A DNA stretch of 64,000 nucleotides from an uncultured Idiomarina sp. (GTDB lineage Bacteria > Pseudomonadota > Gammaproteobacteria > Enterobacterales > Alteromonadaceae): contig CAMPHF010000002.1 in the NCBI GenBank assembly GCA_946885915.1, forward strand, positions 1 to 64,000. Reading direction: 5' to 3'. The translations under genes and the position numbers were made by a program. Below are positions 1 through 9,964 of the stretch, piece after piece. Every line of letters begins with the position of its first letter. The stretch's first letter is position 1. Under the pieces are notes generated by a model that searched no databases, was not told the origin of the DNA, and saw nothing but the letters and a program-made list of their open reading frames with translations.

Positions 1-52
1 CTCGCGACCCCAACCTTGGCAAGGTTGTGCTCTACCACTGAGCTATTCCCGC
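1..52 (-). tRNA. tRNA-Gly (anticodon GCC), 3' part outside window
   Basis: The reverse strand reads GCGGGAATAGCTCAGTGGTA from position 52, a typical acceptor stem and D-arm. It continues into an anticodon stem-loop with TTGCCAA, so the anticodon is GCC for glycine. The T-arm and 3' acceptor strand lie to the left of the window. The 5' end at 52 is well defined. Confidence 0.93.
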
Positions 53-109
53 ATCACAACGGAGGCGAATTTTACTGGATTTAACTGGCTTTGCAACCGT
101 TTTCTGGCG

Positions 110-673
110 CTAGCTCGGTTGAATGTTGAAAAAGTGCTCACGGTAATAGGCTAGCTCGGCAATCGACTCGCGGATATCCGCCAACGCGGTATGGCTGCCT
201 TGTTTGCGGACGCCGGCAGCCACCGCTGGAGCCCAACGCTTAGCTAACTCTTTCACCGTCGACACGTCTAAATTACGGTAATGAAAAAATGCTTCCAGTG
301 CGGGCATGTGCTTCACCAGAAACCGGCGGTCTTGGCCAATGCTGTTACCACACAACGGCGAACTACCTGGGGTCACATACTGAGACAGAAAATCGAGCGT
401 AGCCTGTACCGCTGCATCTTCATCCGTGGTGCTACATCGGACCCGTTCCACCAGCCCTGAACCGGTATGAGTATTGACGTTCCAATCATCCATACGATCC
501 AACAAGGACTGTGGTTGATGCACCGCTAATACCGGCCCTTCAGCAATGATTTGTAGGTCGCTGTCGGTAATAATGGTGGCAATTTCAATAATGTGATGTT
601 GCTCTGGATCTAACCCCGTCATTTCTAAGTCGATCCACACCAAATAATCATCGCGAAGCTTGCTATTCACCAT
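110..673 (-). CDS. orn: oligoribonuclease
   Basis: Orn is the 3'-to-5' exoribonuclease that clears 2-5 nt RNAs left by other RNases and also degrades pGpG, the last step of c-di-GMP turnover. The protein has 187 residues, close to the usual ~181. It carries the DEDDh signature: D15 and E17 in WIDLEMTG, the [10 protein letters not shown] block, and H161/D166 in [11 protein letters not shown]. The C-terminal YYREHF block matches E. coli Orn. The start at 673 has a GAGGTAG ribosome-binding site. It is divergent from rsgA, as in E. coli. Its c-di-GMP role fits the cyclase and PilZ genes nearby. Confidence 0.97.
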   Translation of the reverse strand: MVNSKLRDDYLVWIDLEMTGLDPEQHHIIEIATIITDSDLQIIAEGPVLAVHQPQSLLDRMDDWNVNTHTGSGLVERVRCSTTDEDAAVQATLDFLSQYVTPGSSPLCGNSIGQDRRFLVKHMPALEAFFHYRNLDVSTVKELAKRWAPAVAAGVRKQGSHTALADIRESIAELAYYREHFFNIQPS

Positions 674-760
674 TTACTACCTCGTTTCTTATACTTCACG
701 CCCTAATGTGTTGTATCATTCGGGAGCGACTAAACATGCGCTGAGGATGACACAAGCACC

Positions 761-1891
761 GTGGCAAAACAACGGAAAGCGAACCGACAAGCCGGTAAAA
801 CTAAGCTAAGCGATGGCCAAAAGCGCCGCATGCAGGCGAACCAAAAACGTCGCGTTACGGCCTTTCAAGAGGGTTCTAGTCAACCAGACTCGGTTGAATA
901 CGGGCCCGCGGAAACTGCGATTGTTACCAGCCGCTACGGCCAACACGCGGATATTCAGACCGCTCAACAAGAACGTTTACGCTGCCACATCCGGCGCGGT
1001 GTCGAAAGCTTGGTCTGTGGCGACCACGTAGTCTGGCGCCGCGCATTACAAACCTCAATGAGCGAACAGCACACAGATTTTCACGGTGTGATTGAGGCCG
1101 TCGTCGACCGCACCTCACTGCTCAGTCGCCCAGATTATTATGATGGCCTGAAACCGGTTGCCGCCAATATCGACCGGATTTTTATTGTCTCGAGCGTGGT
1201 ACCGGCATTTTCCAGTCAAATTATTGATCGCTACTTAGTGGCCTGTGAAGATATTGAGATTGAGCCGGTCATTGTCCTCAACAAAGCCGAACTTCTGAAT
1301 ACCCTCGATGCCAGCGAACAACAGCAAATAAACACTGATTTACAGATGTACGAAAACATCGGCTATGAGGTGTTACAAGTTAGTGCGCACGCCGAGCTTG
1401 GTATGGAAAGCATTAAAGCAGCCCTAGTCGACCATACCTCCATCTTCGTGGGGCAATCTGGAGTCGGTAAGTCATCGCTAGTCAATGCCCTCTTCCCACG
1501 CTTAGAACTGCTTACTGGCGCGGTTTCGGACAACTCTGGGCTGGGTCAACATACCACCACGGTCGCTACTTGGTTTGACTTAGCCCAAGCAAGTGAACAA
1601 GCTGAGCTAACCGGCGCCCTCATTGACTCGCCAGGCATCCGCGAATTTGCACTTTGGCATCTAGCCCCGGAACGAGTAGCCTGGTGCTATCGAGATTTTC
1701 GACCTTGGTTGGGACAATGTAAGTTCCGTGACTGTAAACACCACGATGACCCAGGTTGCGCGCTTCAAGAAGCGGTAATTTCTGGTGAACTTGCAGCCAC
1801 TCGGTTGTACAATTTCCACAAAATTATTGCCTCGATGCAATCCCAAGCGCCAACGCGTGTCACTAGTAAAGCCGGCGCTAAACGCACTTAA
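761..1891 (+). CDS. rsgA: small ribosomal subunit biogenesis GTPase RsgA
   Basis: RsgA (YjeQ) is a circularly permuted GTPase that binds the 30S subunit and checks its late maturation. The permuted order is visible: NKAE (G4, near residue 174) comes before the P-loop GQSGVGKSS (near 230) and DSPG (near 288). A zinc-binding knuckle CKFRDCKHHDDPGC lies near 320-333. The basic N-terminus (KQRKANRQAGKTK) and OB-fold region are as expected. The length of 376 residues is slightly above the E. coli protein. The start is a GTG with an AGGA about 13 nt upstream, so the exact start is fairly but not fully certain. Confidence 0.96.
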   Translation: MAKQRKANRQAGKTKLSDGQKRRMQANQKRRVTAFQEGSSQPDSVEYGPAETAIVTSRYGQHADIQTAQQERLRCHIRRGVESLVCGDHVVWRRALQTSMSEQHTDFHGVIEAVVDRTSLLSRPDYYDGLKPVAANIDRIFIVSSVVPAFSSQIIDRYLVACEDIEIEPVIVLNKAELLNTLDASEQQQINTDLQMYENIGYEVLQVSAHAELGMESIKAALVDHTSIFVGQSGVGKSSLVNALFPRLELLTGAVSDNSGLGQHTTTVATWFDLAQASEQAELTGALIDSPGIREFALWHLAPERVAWCYRDFRPWLGQCKFRDCKHHDDPGCALQEAVISGELAATRLYNFHKIIASMQSQAPTRVTSKAGAKRT

Positions 1892-1907
1892 CAAGAGATA
1901 ACATGTC

Positions 1908-2786
1908 GTGACCACTGATAAATTAAAAATTGCGTTGCAATACGCTCTGCCAAAACGCCTGATCACCCGCTTAATGGGCAAGTTTGCGGCAGCCGAAGCT
2001 GGCATTTTTACACAAGCATTCATGAAGTGGTTTATTCGCCATTACGGTATTGATATGAGCGAAGCGGTGCGTGAAAATCCGCGCGACTATCGCACTTTCA
2101 ACGATTTTTTTACGCGTTATTTAAAGCCTGAGTTGCGCCCGTTACTTGCCGCGGAACCTCAGCAGTTTGCGCTTCCCGTAGATGGTGCTATTAGCCAGTT
2201 TGGTGACATCGTAGAGGGCCAGATTTTTCAGGCGAAAGGTCATAGCTACGGTTTAACCGCGTTAGTCGGTGGTGACGAACGCGATGCTGCCGCTTTTAAA
2301 GAAGGTAGCTTTGCAACCATTTACTTGGCGCCAAAGGACTATCACCGGATTCACATGCCCTGTGACGGGGTATTGCGCAAAATGATCTATGTGCCTGGTG
2401 ATTTGTTCTCAGTAAACCCGCTGACTGCGCAACATGTACCGAACTTATTTGCGCGTAACGAGCGGGTGGTGGCTATTTTTGATGGTGAATTTGGTAAGTT
2501 CGCTATGGTGCTAGTAGGCGCCACCATTGTCGCCAGTATTGGCACAGTATGGTCAGGCACGGTTACTCCGCCGGGTGGTCCACGCGTCCATCAGTGGAAC
2601 TACCTAGCTTCGGGTTCGCAGGCAATTCGGTTGCAAAAAGGCGAAGAAATGGGACATTTTAAACTTGGCTCAACGGTGGTGCTGCTGTTTCCAGAGGATG
2701 TCCTGGAATTTGATAATGCCATCAGCCCAGAGGCGGTCACTCGAATGGGTGGTGTGATGGGAACCCTTAACCAAGCACAGCAGTAA
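1908..2786 (+). CDS. psd: phosphatidylserine decarboxylase proenzyme
   Basis: This enzyme makes phosphatidylethanolamine from phosphatidylserine at the inner membrane. The protein is a proenzyme that self-cleaves at an LGST motif. Here LGST is residues 253-256, so S255 becomes the pyruvoyl group of the small alpha chain. The DYHRIHMPCDG block and the PVDGAISQ block are also typical of Psd. It has 292 residues, starts with GTG and follows rsgA by 16 nt, so the two are probably cotranscribed, repeating the rsgA-psd order of enteric bacteria. The next gene starts 2 nt after its stop. Confidence 0.96.
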   Translation: MTTDKLKIALQYALPKRLITRLMGKFAAAEAGIFTQAFMKWFIRHYGIDMSEAVRENPRDYRTFNDFFTRYLKPELRPLLAAEPQQFALPVDGAISQFGDIVEGQIFQAKGHSYGLTALVGGDERDAAAFKEGSFATIYLAPKDYHRIHMPCDGVLRKMIYVPGDLFSVNPLTAQHVPNLFARNERVVAIFDGEFGKFAMVLVGATIVASIGTVWSGTVTPPGGPRVHQWNYLASGSQAIRLQKGEEMGHFKLGSTVVLLFPEDVLEFDNAISPEAVTRMGGVMGTLNQAQQ

Positions 2787-2788
2787 CT

Positions 2789-3514
2789 ATGCTTATTATT
2801 GCGCATCGCGGCGCCAGTTTCGAAGCTCCGGAAAACACCTTAGCGGCGTTCAGTCGTGCGATTGATGCCGGCGCAGATGCGATTGAGCTTGATGTGTATG
2901 CCTTGGAAGATGAGTGGATTGTCTTTCATGATCGTTATCTCGAACGCCTCACCGCAACGCCCGGGCGACTGCAAGATTTAACCTTAGCGCAGGTGCGTAA
3001 ACTTAAAGTGTTTGGCCAGCAAGCCGTGCCAACACTCGCTGAAGCGCTCGCGCATATTCGGGGCCGCTGCATGGTGAATATTGAGCTGAAAGGCCCAGGC
3101 ATAGTGCGAGGGTTAAGCTTATGCCTTGAACAGGCCATGCGCGCCCACCAGTTCGAACAAGAGCAATTCCTCATTTCCAGCTTTAACCATCATTGGTTAC
3201 GGGCCGTAAAACAAAACCATCCTGAACGGCGCATTGGTGCGCTCACGGCAGCTTGTCCGCTAGATTATTGTGCCTTTGCAACGCAGTTAAATGCTTGGTC
3301 CGTGCATGTCGATGTGGACTTTGTCACCAAGGAAATGGTCGAGGATGCCCACCAGCGGCAGTTAAAAATATTTGTGTATACCGTTGATGAAGCGCAAGAC
3401 ATTGATGATCTCATGACGCTCGGCGTCGATGGTATTTTTACTAACCACCCCACCCACGCACGTAACGTGCTAGCGGGTCTAATGACCCGCACTGACGAGT
3501 TACACAAGGCCTGA
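2789..3514 (+). CDS. cytoplasmic glycerophosphodiester phosphodiesterase
   Basis: The 241-residue protein is a GDPD-family TIM barrel of the UgpQ type, which hydrolyses glycerophosphodiesters to glycerol-3-phosphate and an alcohol. Visible family motifs are AHRGAS at residues 5-10, APENT soon after, ELDVY, and VFHD, which supply the catalytic His pair and the metal ligands. There is no signal peptide, so it is probably cytoplasmic. It starts 2 nt after psd, suggesting translational coupling and linking headgroup recycling to phospholipid synthesis. The symbol ugpQ would fit the family, but no ugp transporter is nearby. Confidence 0.88.
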   Translation: MLIIAHRGASFEAPENTLAAFSRAIDAGADAIELDVYALEDEWIVFHDRYLERLTATPGRLQDLTLAQVRKLKVFGQQAVPTLAEALAHIRGRCMVNIELKGPGIVRGLSLCLEQAMRAHQFEQEQFLISSFNHHWLRAVKQNHPERRIGALTAACPLDYCAFATQLNAWSVHVDVDFVTKEMVEDAHQRQLKIFVYTVDEAQDIDDLMTLGVDGIFTNHPTHARNVLAGLMTRTDELHKA

Positions 3515-3527
3515 TCTTAGCTCTGTT

Positions 3528-6500
3528 CTAATGCGGCTCATGGGCTTTATTGTCTGGGTTTTCTGCCGCCTGCCGCGCGAGTTCCTGTGCCGTCGACTGT
3601 GGTGACGTGGTATTGCGCGCCAGCATCAGGTACAACGCTGGAATAATAAATATGGTTAAGAATGCCGATAAGGCCACCCCACAAAAGATAACAACCCCAA
3701 TCACCATTCTACTTTCCGCACCTGGACCACTGCCTATAATGAGCGGAATAGCACTCATTAGTGTGGTAAACGCGGTCATGATAATCGGTCGTAAGCGCTG
3801 CTGGGATGCTCGCACCACTGCGGTATAGAACTCCACACCCGCATCCCGTAATTGGTTGGCAAACTCAACAATTAAAATACCGTTTTTTGCGGCCAAGCCA
3901 ATCAACATAACGATACCGATTTGGCTATAAATATTGAGCGTTTGCCCGGTGAAATAGAGACCTAAAATAGCGCCCAAGAAGGCCAATGGCACCATCAGCA
4001 TGATCACCAACGGATGCACGAAGCTTTCGAATTGTGCCGCAAGCACCAAAAAGGCAATCAACAACGCCAGCATAAACACGAAAATAACTGAGCTACCGCT
4101 GTCTTTGTAGAGCTGCGATTCACCTTTATAGTCAATCGACACATCATCAGGTAGCTTCTCACTTACAATATTTTCCAGATAAGTCAGTGCTTCACCCAAG
4201 GTATATCCCTCGGCCAGATTCGCTTCAATGGTGATGCTACGCATGCGGTTATAGCGGTTTAATTGGCCCGAGGCAGCGGTTTCTTCAACGGTCACCAAGT
4301 TAGATAGCGGGATCAACCGTTGCGTTTGTGCCGACCTGACGTAGATGTTTTCGATGGAGCTAGGACTACGGTAGTCGGAACCATCCCCTTCTAGGATCAC
4401 GTCATACTCTTCACCACGATCCAGATAAGTAGTTACTCGCCGCTCGCCCAACATGGTCTCTAAGGTAGCGCCAATATCACGAACGGATACACCAAGATCC
4501 GCAGCACGCTCTTGGTTAATGCGAATAAGTAACTGCGGTAAGGTTTCTTTGTAATCACTATCGATGTCGGTTAAGCCAGGATTTTTACTAGCTTCCTCAA
4601 TAACGATATCGCGATAAGCGGCTAACTGCTCAAAAGTATTGCCTTGCAACACAAACTGCACCGGCCGCCCATTACCACCACCAATACCGCTGCGCATAAA
4701 GGCGTAGGCGCGCACTCCGGTCACATTATTAAGCTGCTCACTAATCTCATCCATAAGTTCAAAGCTAGACCATTCGCGCTGCTCAAACGGAATAGTGCCG
4801 ACAATCGCAACCCCAGCCGAGTTGCCCCAACCCGGAGCACGAATAATCAGCCGGTCAATTTTGCCTTTATCGATATATGGCAACAAAATATTCTCTACTT
4901 CGCGCATGTCGCGTGAGTTCGATTCAAAACTCGCGCCCTCGGCACCCCGAATCAGCACGTAAAATGTGCCACGGTCCTCTGGCGGCGTGAACTCTTGGGG
5001 GACAAATTTGATCAGTCCGTAAGAGACGACTCCGGAGATTGCAATGAGCACAATCGCCATCCACGGCGTGCTAAGAGTGCGTTCTAGCACTCGCGCGTAG
5101 CCAGCTTCAACCCAAGCAAAAAAGCGGTCTAACAACAGCCCAAATTTACTATTGCGCTCTTTGCGCTGCAGAATTTTTGAGGCCAACATAGGTGATAAGG
5201 TTAGTGCGGCGATACTAGAGAAGAACACAGCGGCCGCCATCGCAACGGCGAACTCGGTAAATAGTAGGCCAATATTACCGTCCAGAAAGGCCAGTGGAAT
5301 AAACACCGCGATAAGCACCAAAGTGGTTGCCACGACCGCGAAACCTACCTCGCGAGCGCCACGATAAGCAGCCAGAAGCGGTGGCTCACCTTCTTCAATA
5401 CGGCGATAAATATTTTCTAGGACAACAATGGAATCGTCGACCACCAAACCAATCGCAAGAACTAAGGCTAGCAGGGTTAACAAGTTGACCGAAAAGCCCA
5501 TCGCAAACAACACAATATAAGACGCGATAATAGCGACCGGCACTGTCGCCGCTGGAATGAGGGTCGCGCGAATGTTACCAAGGAACAGGTAAATCACAAT
5601 CACCACTAATGCCATAGCGATGCCAAGCGTATTATAAACTTCGTCTATTGAGCCTTTGATGAACACCGATGAGTCGTAGCTCGGCACTAAGAACATGGTT
5701 TCTGGCAGGGTTTGCTTAATGGCTTCAATTTCCCGCCGCGTGTTTTCGACCACGTCTAAGGTATTGGCTTTTGACTGCTTCAAAATGCCAAGACCGACCA
5801 TGTTGATGCCGTTGCCACGGAAATCGGTTTTGTCGTCCTCCGCACCTAGTTCAATGCGAGCCACCTCACCAAGCCGAACCAGCTGATTGTTATCGCCCCG
5901 ATTGACCACTAAGCGGCCGAAATCTTCAATGGTTAAGTATGAGCGCGCTACCCGTACCGAAAACTCACGATCGAGGGATTCAACATCACCGGCAGGTAAT
6001 TCAATATTTTCCGCGCGCAACCGCGCTTCAATATCGGCCACGGTAACGTTGCGAGCTGCCATTGCATCACGATCTAGCCAAATCCGCATGGCGTAGCGCT
6101 TGTCCCCACCAATATTGACCCGGGCAACGCCATCAACCACTGATAAGCGGTCAACAATATAGCGGTTGGCGTAATCGGTAAGCTCCAATACGCTCATCGA
6201 TTCAGAGCGCAAGTTGTACCACATGACGGTGGTATCATCGGAGCCCGCTTTCGAGATTTCCGGTGGTTCAACTTGTTCAGGAAGGTTGTCGAGTACCCGC
6301 GATACTCGCTCGCGGACGTCATTCGCGGCGGCGTCAATATCACGGTCTAAGGTAAATTCAATACTAATTCCAGAGCGCCCATTACGGCTGCTAGAATTAA
6401 TATTTTTAATCCCTTCAATACCGCTAATTCGGTCTTCAATCACCTGGGTGATTTGAGTTTCAACAATTTCAGCCGACGCGCCACGATAGGTAGTATCAAT

Positions 6501-6638
6501 GGAGACCACTGGCGGATCGATATCGGGAAATTCGCGCAGCGGCAGCATGCTAAAGCACACAACCCCAAACACAATCAGCAAGATATTCAGAACGGTGGCA
6601 AAAACCGGACGTTTTACCGATACATCAGACAAAAACAT
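3528..6638 (-). CDS. RND-family efflux permease (HAE-1 type)
   Basis: This is a proton-driven inner-membrane RND pump of the AcrB/MexF type, 1036 residues. The N-terminus (SVKRPVFATVLNILLIVFG) is the first membrane helix. The charged relay VVDDSIVVLENIYR lies in TM4 near residue 400. The second-half repeat (AAKNGILIVEFANQLRDAG) is intact, and twelve membrane helices can be traced. It follows its adaptor gene by 3 nt, so the pair forms a pump operon. No TolC-like outer-membrane gene is in the unit, so a shared TolC is inferred. The substrate cannot be read from the sequence. Confidence 0.93.
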   Translation of the reverse strand: MFLSDVSVKRPVFATVLNILLIVFGVVCFSMLPLREFPDIDPPVVSIDTTYRGASAEIVETQITQVIEDRISGIEGIKNINSSSRNGRSGISIEFTLDRDIDAAANDVRERVSRVLDNLPEQVEPPEISKAGSDDTTVMWYNLRSESMSVLELTDYANRYIVDRLSVVDGVARVNIGGDKRYAMRIWLDRDAMAARNVTVADIEARLRAENIELPAGDVESLDREFSVRVARSYLTIEDFGRLVVNRGDNNQLVRLGEVARIELGAEDDKTDFRGNGINMVGLGILKQSKANTLDVVENTRREIEAIKQTLPETMFLVPSYDSSVFIKGSIDEVYNTLGIAMALVVIVIYLFLGNIRATLIPAATVPVAIIASYIVLFAMGFSVNLLTLLALVLAIGLVVDDSIVVLENIYRRIEEGEPPLLAAYRGAREVGFAVVATTLVLIAVFIPLAFLDGNIGLLFTEFAVAMAAAVFFSSIAALTLSPMLASKILQRKERNSKFGLLLDRFFAWVEAGYARVLERTLSTPWMAIVLIAISGVVSYGLIKFVPQEFTPPEDRGTFYVLIRGAEGASFESNSRDMREVENILLPYIDKGKIDRLIIRAPGWGNSAGVAIVGTIPFEQREWSSFELMDEISEQLNNVTGVRAYAFMRSGIGGGNGRPVQFVLQGNTFEQLAAYRDIVIEEASKNPGLTDIDSDYKETLPQLLIRINQERAADLGVSVRDIGATLETMLGERRVTTYLDRGEEYDVILEGDGSDYRSPSSIENIYVRSAQTQRLIPLSNLVTVEETAASGQLNRYNRMRSITIEANLAEGYTLGEALTYLENIVSEKLPDDVSIDYKGESQLYKDSGSSVIFVFMLALLIAFLVLAAQFESFVHPLVIMLMVPLAFLGAILGLYFTGQTLNIYSQIGIVMLIGLAAKNGILIVEFANQLRDAGVEFYTAVVRASQQRLRPIIMTAFTTLMSAIPLIIGSGPGAESRMVIGVVIFCGVALSAFLTIFIIPALYLMLARNTTSPQSTAQELARQAAENPDNKAHEPH

Positions 6639-6641
6639 CGG

Positions 6642-7700
6642 TTAGCCCTCCTGAATGGCAACAGTTACGCCGTCACGTAGCCGCACAATGCCCTCTACTA
6701 CCACCACATCGCCATCTTTAAGGCCACTCGTTACTTCAACCACGCCTGGTTTGCGACGACCGATAGTAATTTCAGTTTGGCTGACGGTATTATCTTCATT
6801 CACCACATAGACATATTGCCGATCTTGAATTGGAATAATGGCCTTTTCTGGCAGCACCATAGTGGTATCGACACTGCGCAGCAACGTCACCCGCAACAGC
6901 ATACCCGGCCGCAACCGGCCATCTTCATTTGCTAATACTGCCCGTACCATAATCGAGCGCGTCAATGGGTCAACCCGCGAATCAATACTTTGAATGGTGC
7001 CCTCAAACTGCTCACCTGGGTATGCCGCACTGGTGGTCATGACCGTTTGGCCTTCACGTAAGCTCGCAAAGTACAGTTCCGGCACACTAAAATCGACTTT
7101 AATTGGGGTCACATCATCCAGCGTCGTGATCACATCGCCGGGGCTTACGAGCGCGCCTAAACTCACTTGACGAATACCTAAGCGCCCACTAAACGGCGCC
7201 ACCACGGTCATTTTGGCCAATTGGGTTTCAGCCACTTCTAGTTCAGCGGTAATTTCCTTTACTAACACATCTTGTTCTTCAAGCTGTTGGCGTGACGCCA
7301 CATTCTGCCGAACAAGGTTCTGGAGCCGACCAAACTGACGTCGTGCTTCACCTAAACGGAACTTCAGTTCTTGCACTCGTGCGCGCTCTTCGCGCGAGTC
7401 CAACTCCACCAATACGTCGCCCTGTTCAACCGTATCGCCATCATTAAAATAGATACTTTCCACCAACTCTTGATTTTGAGCCGTAATCACCACTGACTCA
7501 TTGGCCTGTGCCGTACCTAACGCTTCAATCACATCGCGGAATTCAGATGGCTCTGCCACTTGCACCCGCACTGGAATAACGTCCTGCTTTTCTTCTTTTT
7601 CAGAATTCGGGTCATCTGCAACAAAATAAATGTAACCGGCAACCGCGGCTAACGCGGCAATCGCGACAGATAAAGGCGTGAAAAATGAGCGTGCAGCCAT
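6642..7700 (-). CDS. RND efflux periplasmic adaptor (membrane fusion protein)
   Basis: The adaptor links the RND permease to an outer-membrane channel. It has an uncleaved or weakly cleavable N-terminal membrane segment (LSVAIAALAAVAGYIYF), then a split lipoyl/barrel-sandwich domain, a coiled-coil hairpin rich in Glu/Arg/Gln, and beta-barrel and membrane-proximal domains ending in GDVVVVEG. The start is placed at the ATG at 7700, preceded by GGGGA. An ATG six codons upstream (7718) is possible but has no ribosome-binding site. It is about 352 residues and is transcribed first, ahead of the permease. Confidence 0.9.
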   Translation of the reverse strand: MAARSFFTPLSVAIAALAAVAGYIYFVADDPNSEKEEKQDVIPVRVQVAEPSEFRDVIEALGTAQANESVVITAQNQELVESIYFNDGDTVEQGDVLVELDSREERARVQELKFRLGEARRQFGRLQNLVRQNVASRQQLEEQDVLVKEITAELEVAETQLAKMTVVAPFSGRLGIRQVSLGALVSPGDVITTLDDVTPIKVDFSVPELYFASLREGQTVMTTSAAYPGEQFEGTIQSIDSRVDPLTRSIMVRAVLANEDGRLRPGMLLRVTLLRSVDTTMVLPEKAIIPIQDRQYVYVVNEDNTVSQTEITIGRRKPGVVEVTSGLKDGDVVVVEGIVRLRDGVTVAIQEG

Positions 7701-7793
7701 AGAATCCCCAAACAACATGAACCAAGATTAGTACCACTAAAGTAGAAGTCCATTGTAACGCAGCGATTACAGCGGTCTGTCCCGCTTACCGCT

Positions 7794-7829
7794 AATAAAA
7801 AGGGATTGACCGCAAAGCGCGTCAATCCC
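7794..7829 (-). terminator. rho-independent terminator of hemE
   Basis: On the reverse strand a 9-bp perfect stem (GGGATTGAC / GTCAATCCC) with a 10-nt loop is followed by TTTTTATTAG. It sits about 60 nt after the hemE stop codon and before the efflux operon. Confidence 0.88.
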
Positions 7830-7886
7830 CAATATTTATACGTAACCTCGGTGCAACCTTTGTCGCGATAAAGTTATCAGTATAAG

Positions 7887-8957
7887 TTACGACTCACGGT
7901 GAAAACTCGGACTATGACGATGTACCGCGTCAATAAATGCCGTCACGTGCGCTGGATCAACTTCAGGGTGTATGCCATGCCCTAAATTAAAGACATGCCC
8001 TGTACCTTGACCATAACTAGCCAAAATAGTTTGCACTTCCGCCTCAATTCGATCTGCCGACGCATATAAGATGCTCGGGTCCATATTCCCCTGTAGCGCA
8101 ACTTTGCCCTCGGTCAGCTGCCTAGCCGTCGCCAACTCCGTCGTCCAATCGACCCCTAACGCGTCGGCGCCAACCGCTGCCATGTCTGCCAACCACTGCC
8201 CACCATTTTTAGTAAAGAGGGTAACCGGTACTTGGCGACCATCAGCATGGCGGGTTAAGCCCTCGACAATTTGCTCCATGTAGCGCAGCGAAAACTCGCG
8301 GTAATCACGTGGACTCAGTACCCCACCCCAGGTATCAAAAATCATCACCGACTGCGCACCTGCAGCGATTTGCGCGTTCAAGTACGAAGTCACCGATTGG
8401 GCGAGCTTATCTAGCAGCTCATGCATCACTGCTGGCTCAGCAAATGCCATCTTTTTAACCACTGAGAAATTTTTGGTACTGCCGCCCTCTACCATATAGG
8501 TTGCCAGCGTCCACGGGCTGCCTGAAAAGCCTATTAAAGGCACCTCACCTTTCAATTCACGGCGAATAGTACGCACGGCATCCATTACATAGCCAAGCTC
8601 TAGCTCTGGGTCTGGCACCGCTAATTGTTTGACCGCCGCTGCGCTACGCACTGGACGCTGAAACCGCGGCCCCTCACCGGCCTCAAAATACAGGCCGAGC
8701 CCCATCGCATCTGGAATAGTGAGAATGTCAGAAAACAAAATGGCAGCATCTAATTTAAAGCGTCGCAGCGGTTGGAGTGTTACCTCGCAGGCTAACTCTG
8801 GATTCGTACACAACGCCATAAAGTCACCCGCTTGCTTGCGCAACTCACGATATTCCGGCAAATAGCGTCCAGCTTGCCGCATCATCCAAATGGGGGTGCG
8901 CGGCACCGGCTGCTGTAATAATGCGCGTAAATATAAATCGTTCTTTAGTTCGCTCAT
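7887..8957 (-). CDS. hemE: uroporphyrinogen decarboxylase
   Basis: HemE decarboxylates uroporphyrinogen III to coproporphyrinogen III in heme synthesis. The signature [16 protein letters not shown] is near the N-terminus. [15 protein letters not shown] and the [16 protein letters not shown] block follow, with [13 protein letters not shown] at the C-terminus. I place the start at the ATG at 8957 (MSELKND), which aligns with the E. coli start; a GTG three codons upstream (8966) is the alternative. Its length of 356 residues is normal. The order hemE-nudC next to rsd is conserved with E. coli. A 100-nt gap after nudC suggests its own promoter. Confidence 0.97.
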   Translation of the reverse strand: MSELKNDLYLRALLQQPVPRTPIWMMRQAGRYLPEYRELRKQAGDFMALCTNPELACEVTLQPLRRFKLDAAILFSDILTIPDAMGLGLYFEAGEGPRFQRPVRSAAAVKQLAVPDPELELGYVMDAVRTIRRELKGEVPLIGFSGSPWTLATYMVEGGSTKNFSVVKKMAFAEPAVMHELLDKLAQSVTSYLNAQIAAGAQSVMIFDTWGGVLSPRDYREFSLRYMEQIVEGLTRHADGRQVPVTLFTKNGGQWLADMAAVGADALGVDWTTELATARQLTEGKVALQGNMDPSILYASADRIEAEVQTILASYGQGTGHVFNLGHGIHPEVDPAHVTAFIDAVHRHSPSFHRES

Positions 8958-9066
8958 GTAATTCACTTCTGCTAATCAGGGCATGGCCTTGCGGCTGATA
9001 AAGGCGCCTGCAAGAGCACGCCAATTAATGGCCAGTAGTATACCGATTTTGCTTAACCGGCGGGTG

Positions 9067-9891
9067 CTATTTTTTCGATTTCAACGACATGATTAATCGA
9101 TGAGCGATAGTGCCAGCGGGTGGCGTACGAGGTAGCTCGTCCAAGTTAAACCAATCACCGGCTTCAAGCTCAAACGGGTCCAATCGAATATCTCCGCTAG
9201 CCCAATCAGCCGTAAATCCCACCATTAAACTGTGCGGAAACGGCCACGGTTGGCTGGCCACATAGCGTAAATTTTTCACTCTGATGCCCGCTTCTTCGTA
9301 CACTTCGCGGTGCAGCGCCTGCTCTAGGGTTTCCCCACTTTCTACAAAGCCAGCGAGCACCGAAAATAAGCCTTCTGGATGGCGCTTGCCGCGTGCCAAT
9401 AAAATCTGATTTTGTTTACGAATAGCAACAATCACACAGGGCGCAATACGCGGATAACAACGATGCTGGCATTGACCACATTGCATCGCAAGCTCCCAAT
9501 CAACCGCATCCATGCGCGCCCCGCAACGGCCGCAATAACGATGGGTAAGGACAAAGTCAGCGACTTGTTTGGCGCGTGCCGCTACCGCAAATAGCGCTTC
9601 GTCATCATGCACAATTAGTTCGCGAACAGAACCAAACTCACCCACAGCTGCGAAGTTCGGATCAGCATGATCAGCAATAATGACGTAGCAAGCCCGTTCC
9701 CGGAGCTCGCCAATAAATAATACTGGATAGTCCCGCAGTTCAGGAAAAGGTAGCTCGGTGAGCGTGCCATGGGGCGGTTGCGCCGGTTGCTGTGAATCCG
9801 TTCGAGCTGTATAGAGAAGCTCACCACTAGCAATGACAAACCACCATGCGGGCTCATCGGGTGCTGGTTGCGAATCAGGCTTAATCATCAC
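9067..9891 (-). CDS. nudC: NAD-cap decapping / NADH pyrophosphatase NudC
   Basis: NudC hydrolyses NAD(H) and removes the NAD cap from RNA 5' ends. A four-Cys zinc knuckle is at C120, C123, C138 and C141. The Nudix box lies at about 181-202 (GX5EX7REVYEEAG). The NudC-specific SQPWPFPHS motif follows at 213-221 and separates it from other Nudix enzymes. The length of 274 residues is near the E. coli 257, with a slightly longer N-terminal domain. It is divergent from rsd, as in E. coli. Confidence 0.95.
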   Translation of the reverse strand: MMIKPDSQPAPDEPAWWFVIASGELLYTARTDSQQPAQPPHGTLTELPFPELRDYPVLFIGELRERACYVIIADHADPNFAAVGEFGSVRELIVHDDEALFAVAARAKQVADFVLTHRYCGRCGARMDAVDWELAMQCGQCQHRCYPRIAPCVIVAIRKQNQILLARGKRHPEGLFSVLAGFVESGETLEQALHREVYEEAGIRVKNLRYVASQPWPFPHSLMVGFTADWASGDIRLDPFELEAGDWFNLDELPRTPPAGTIAHRLIMSLKSKK

Positions 9892-9964
9892 CGACCTCTG
9901 TAAAAACGGTTGACCGAACTACGCCTCACCCTTAGATTGGGAGAGATTGAATAAGGAGCATAAC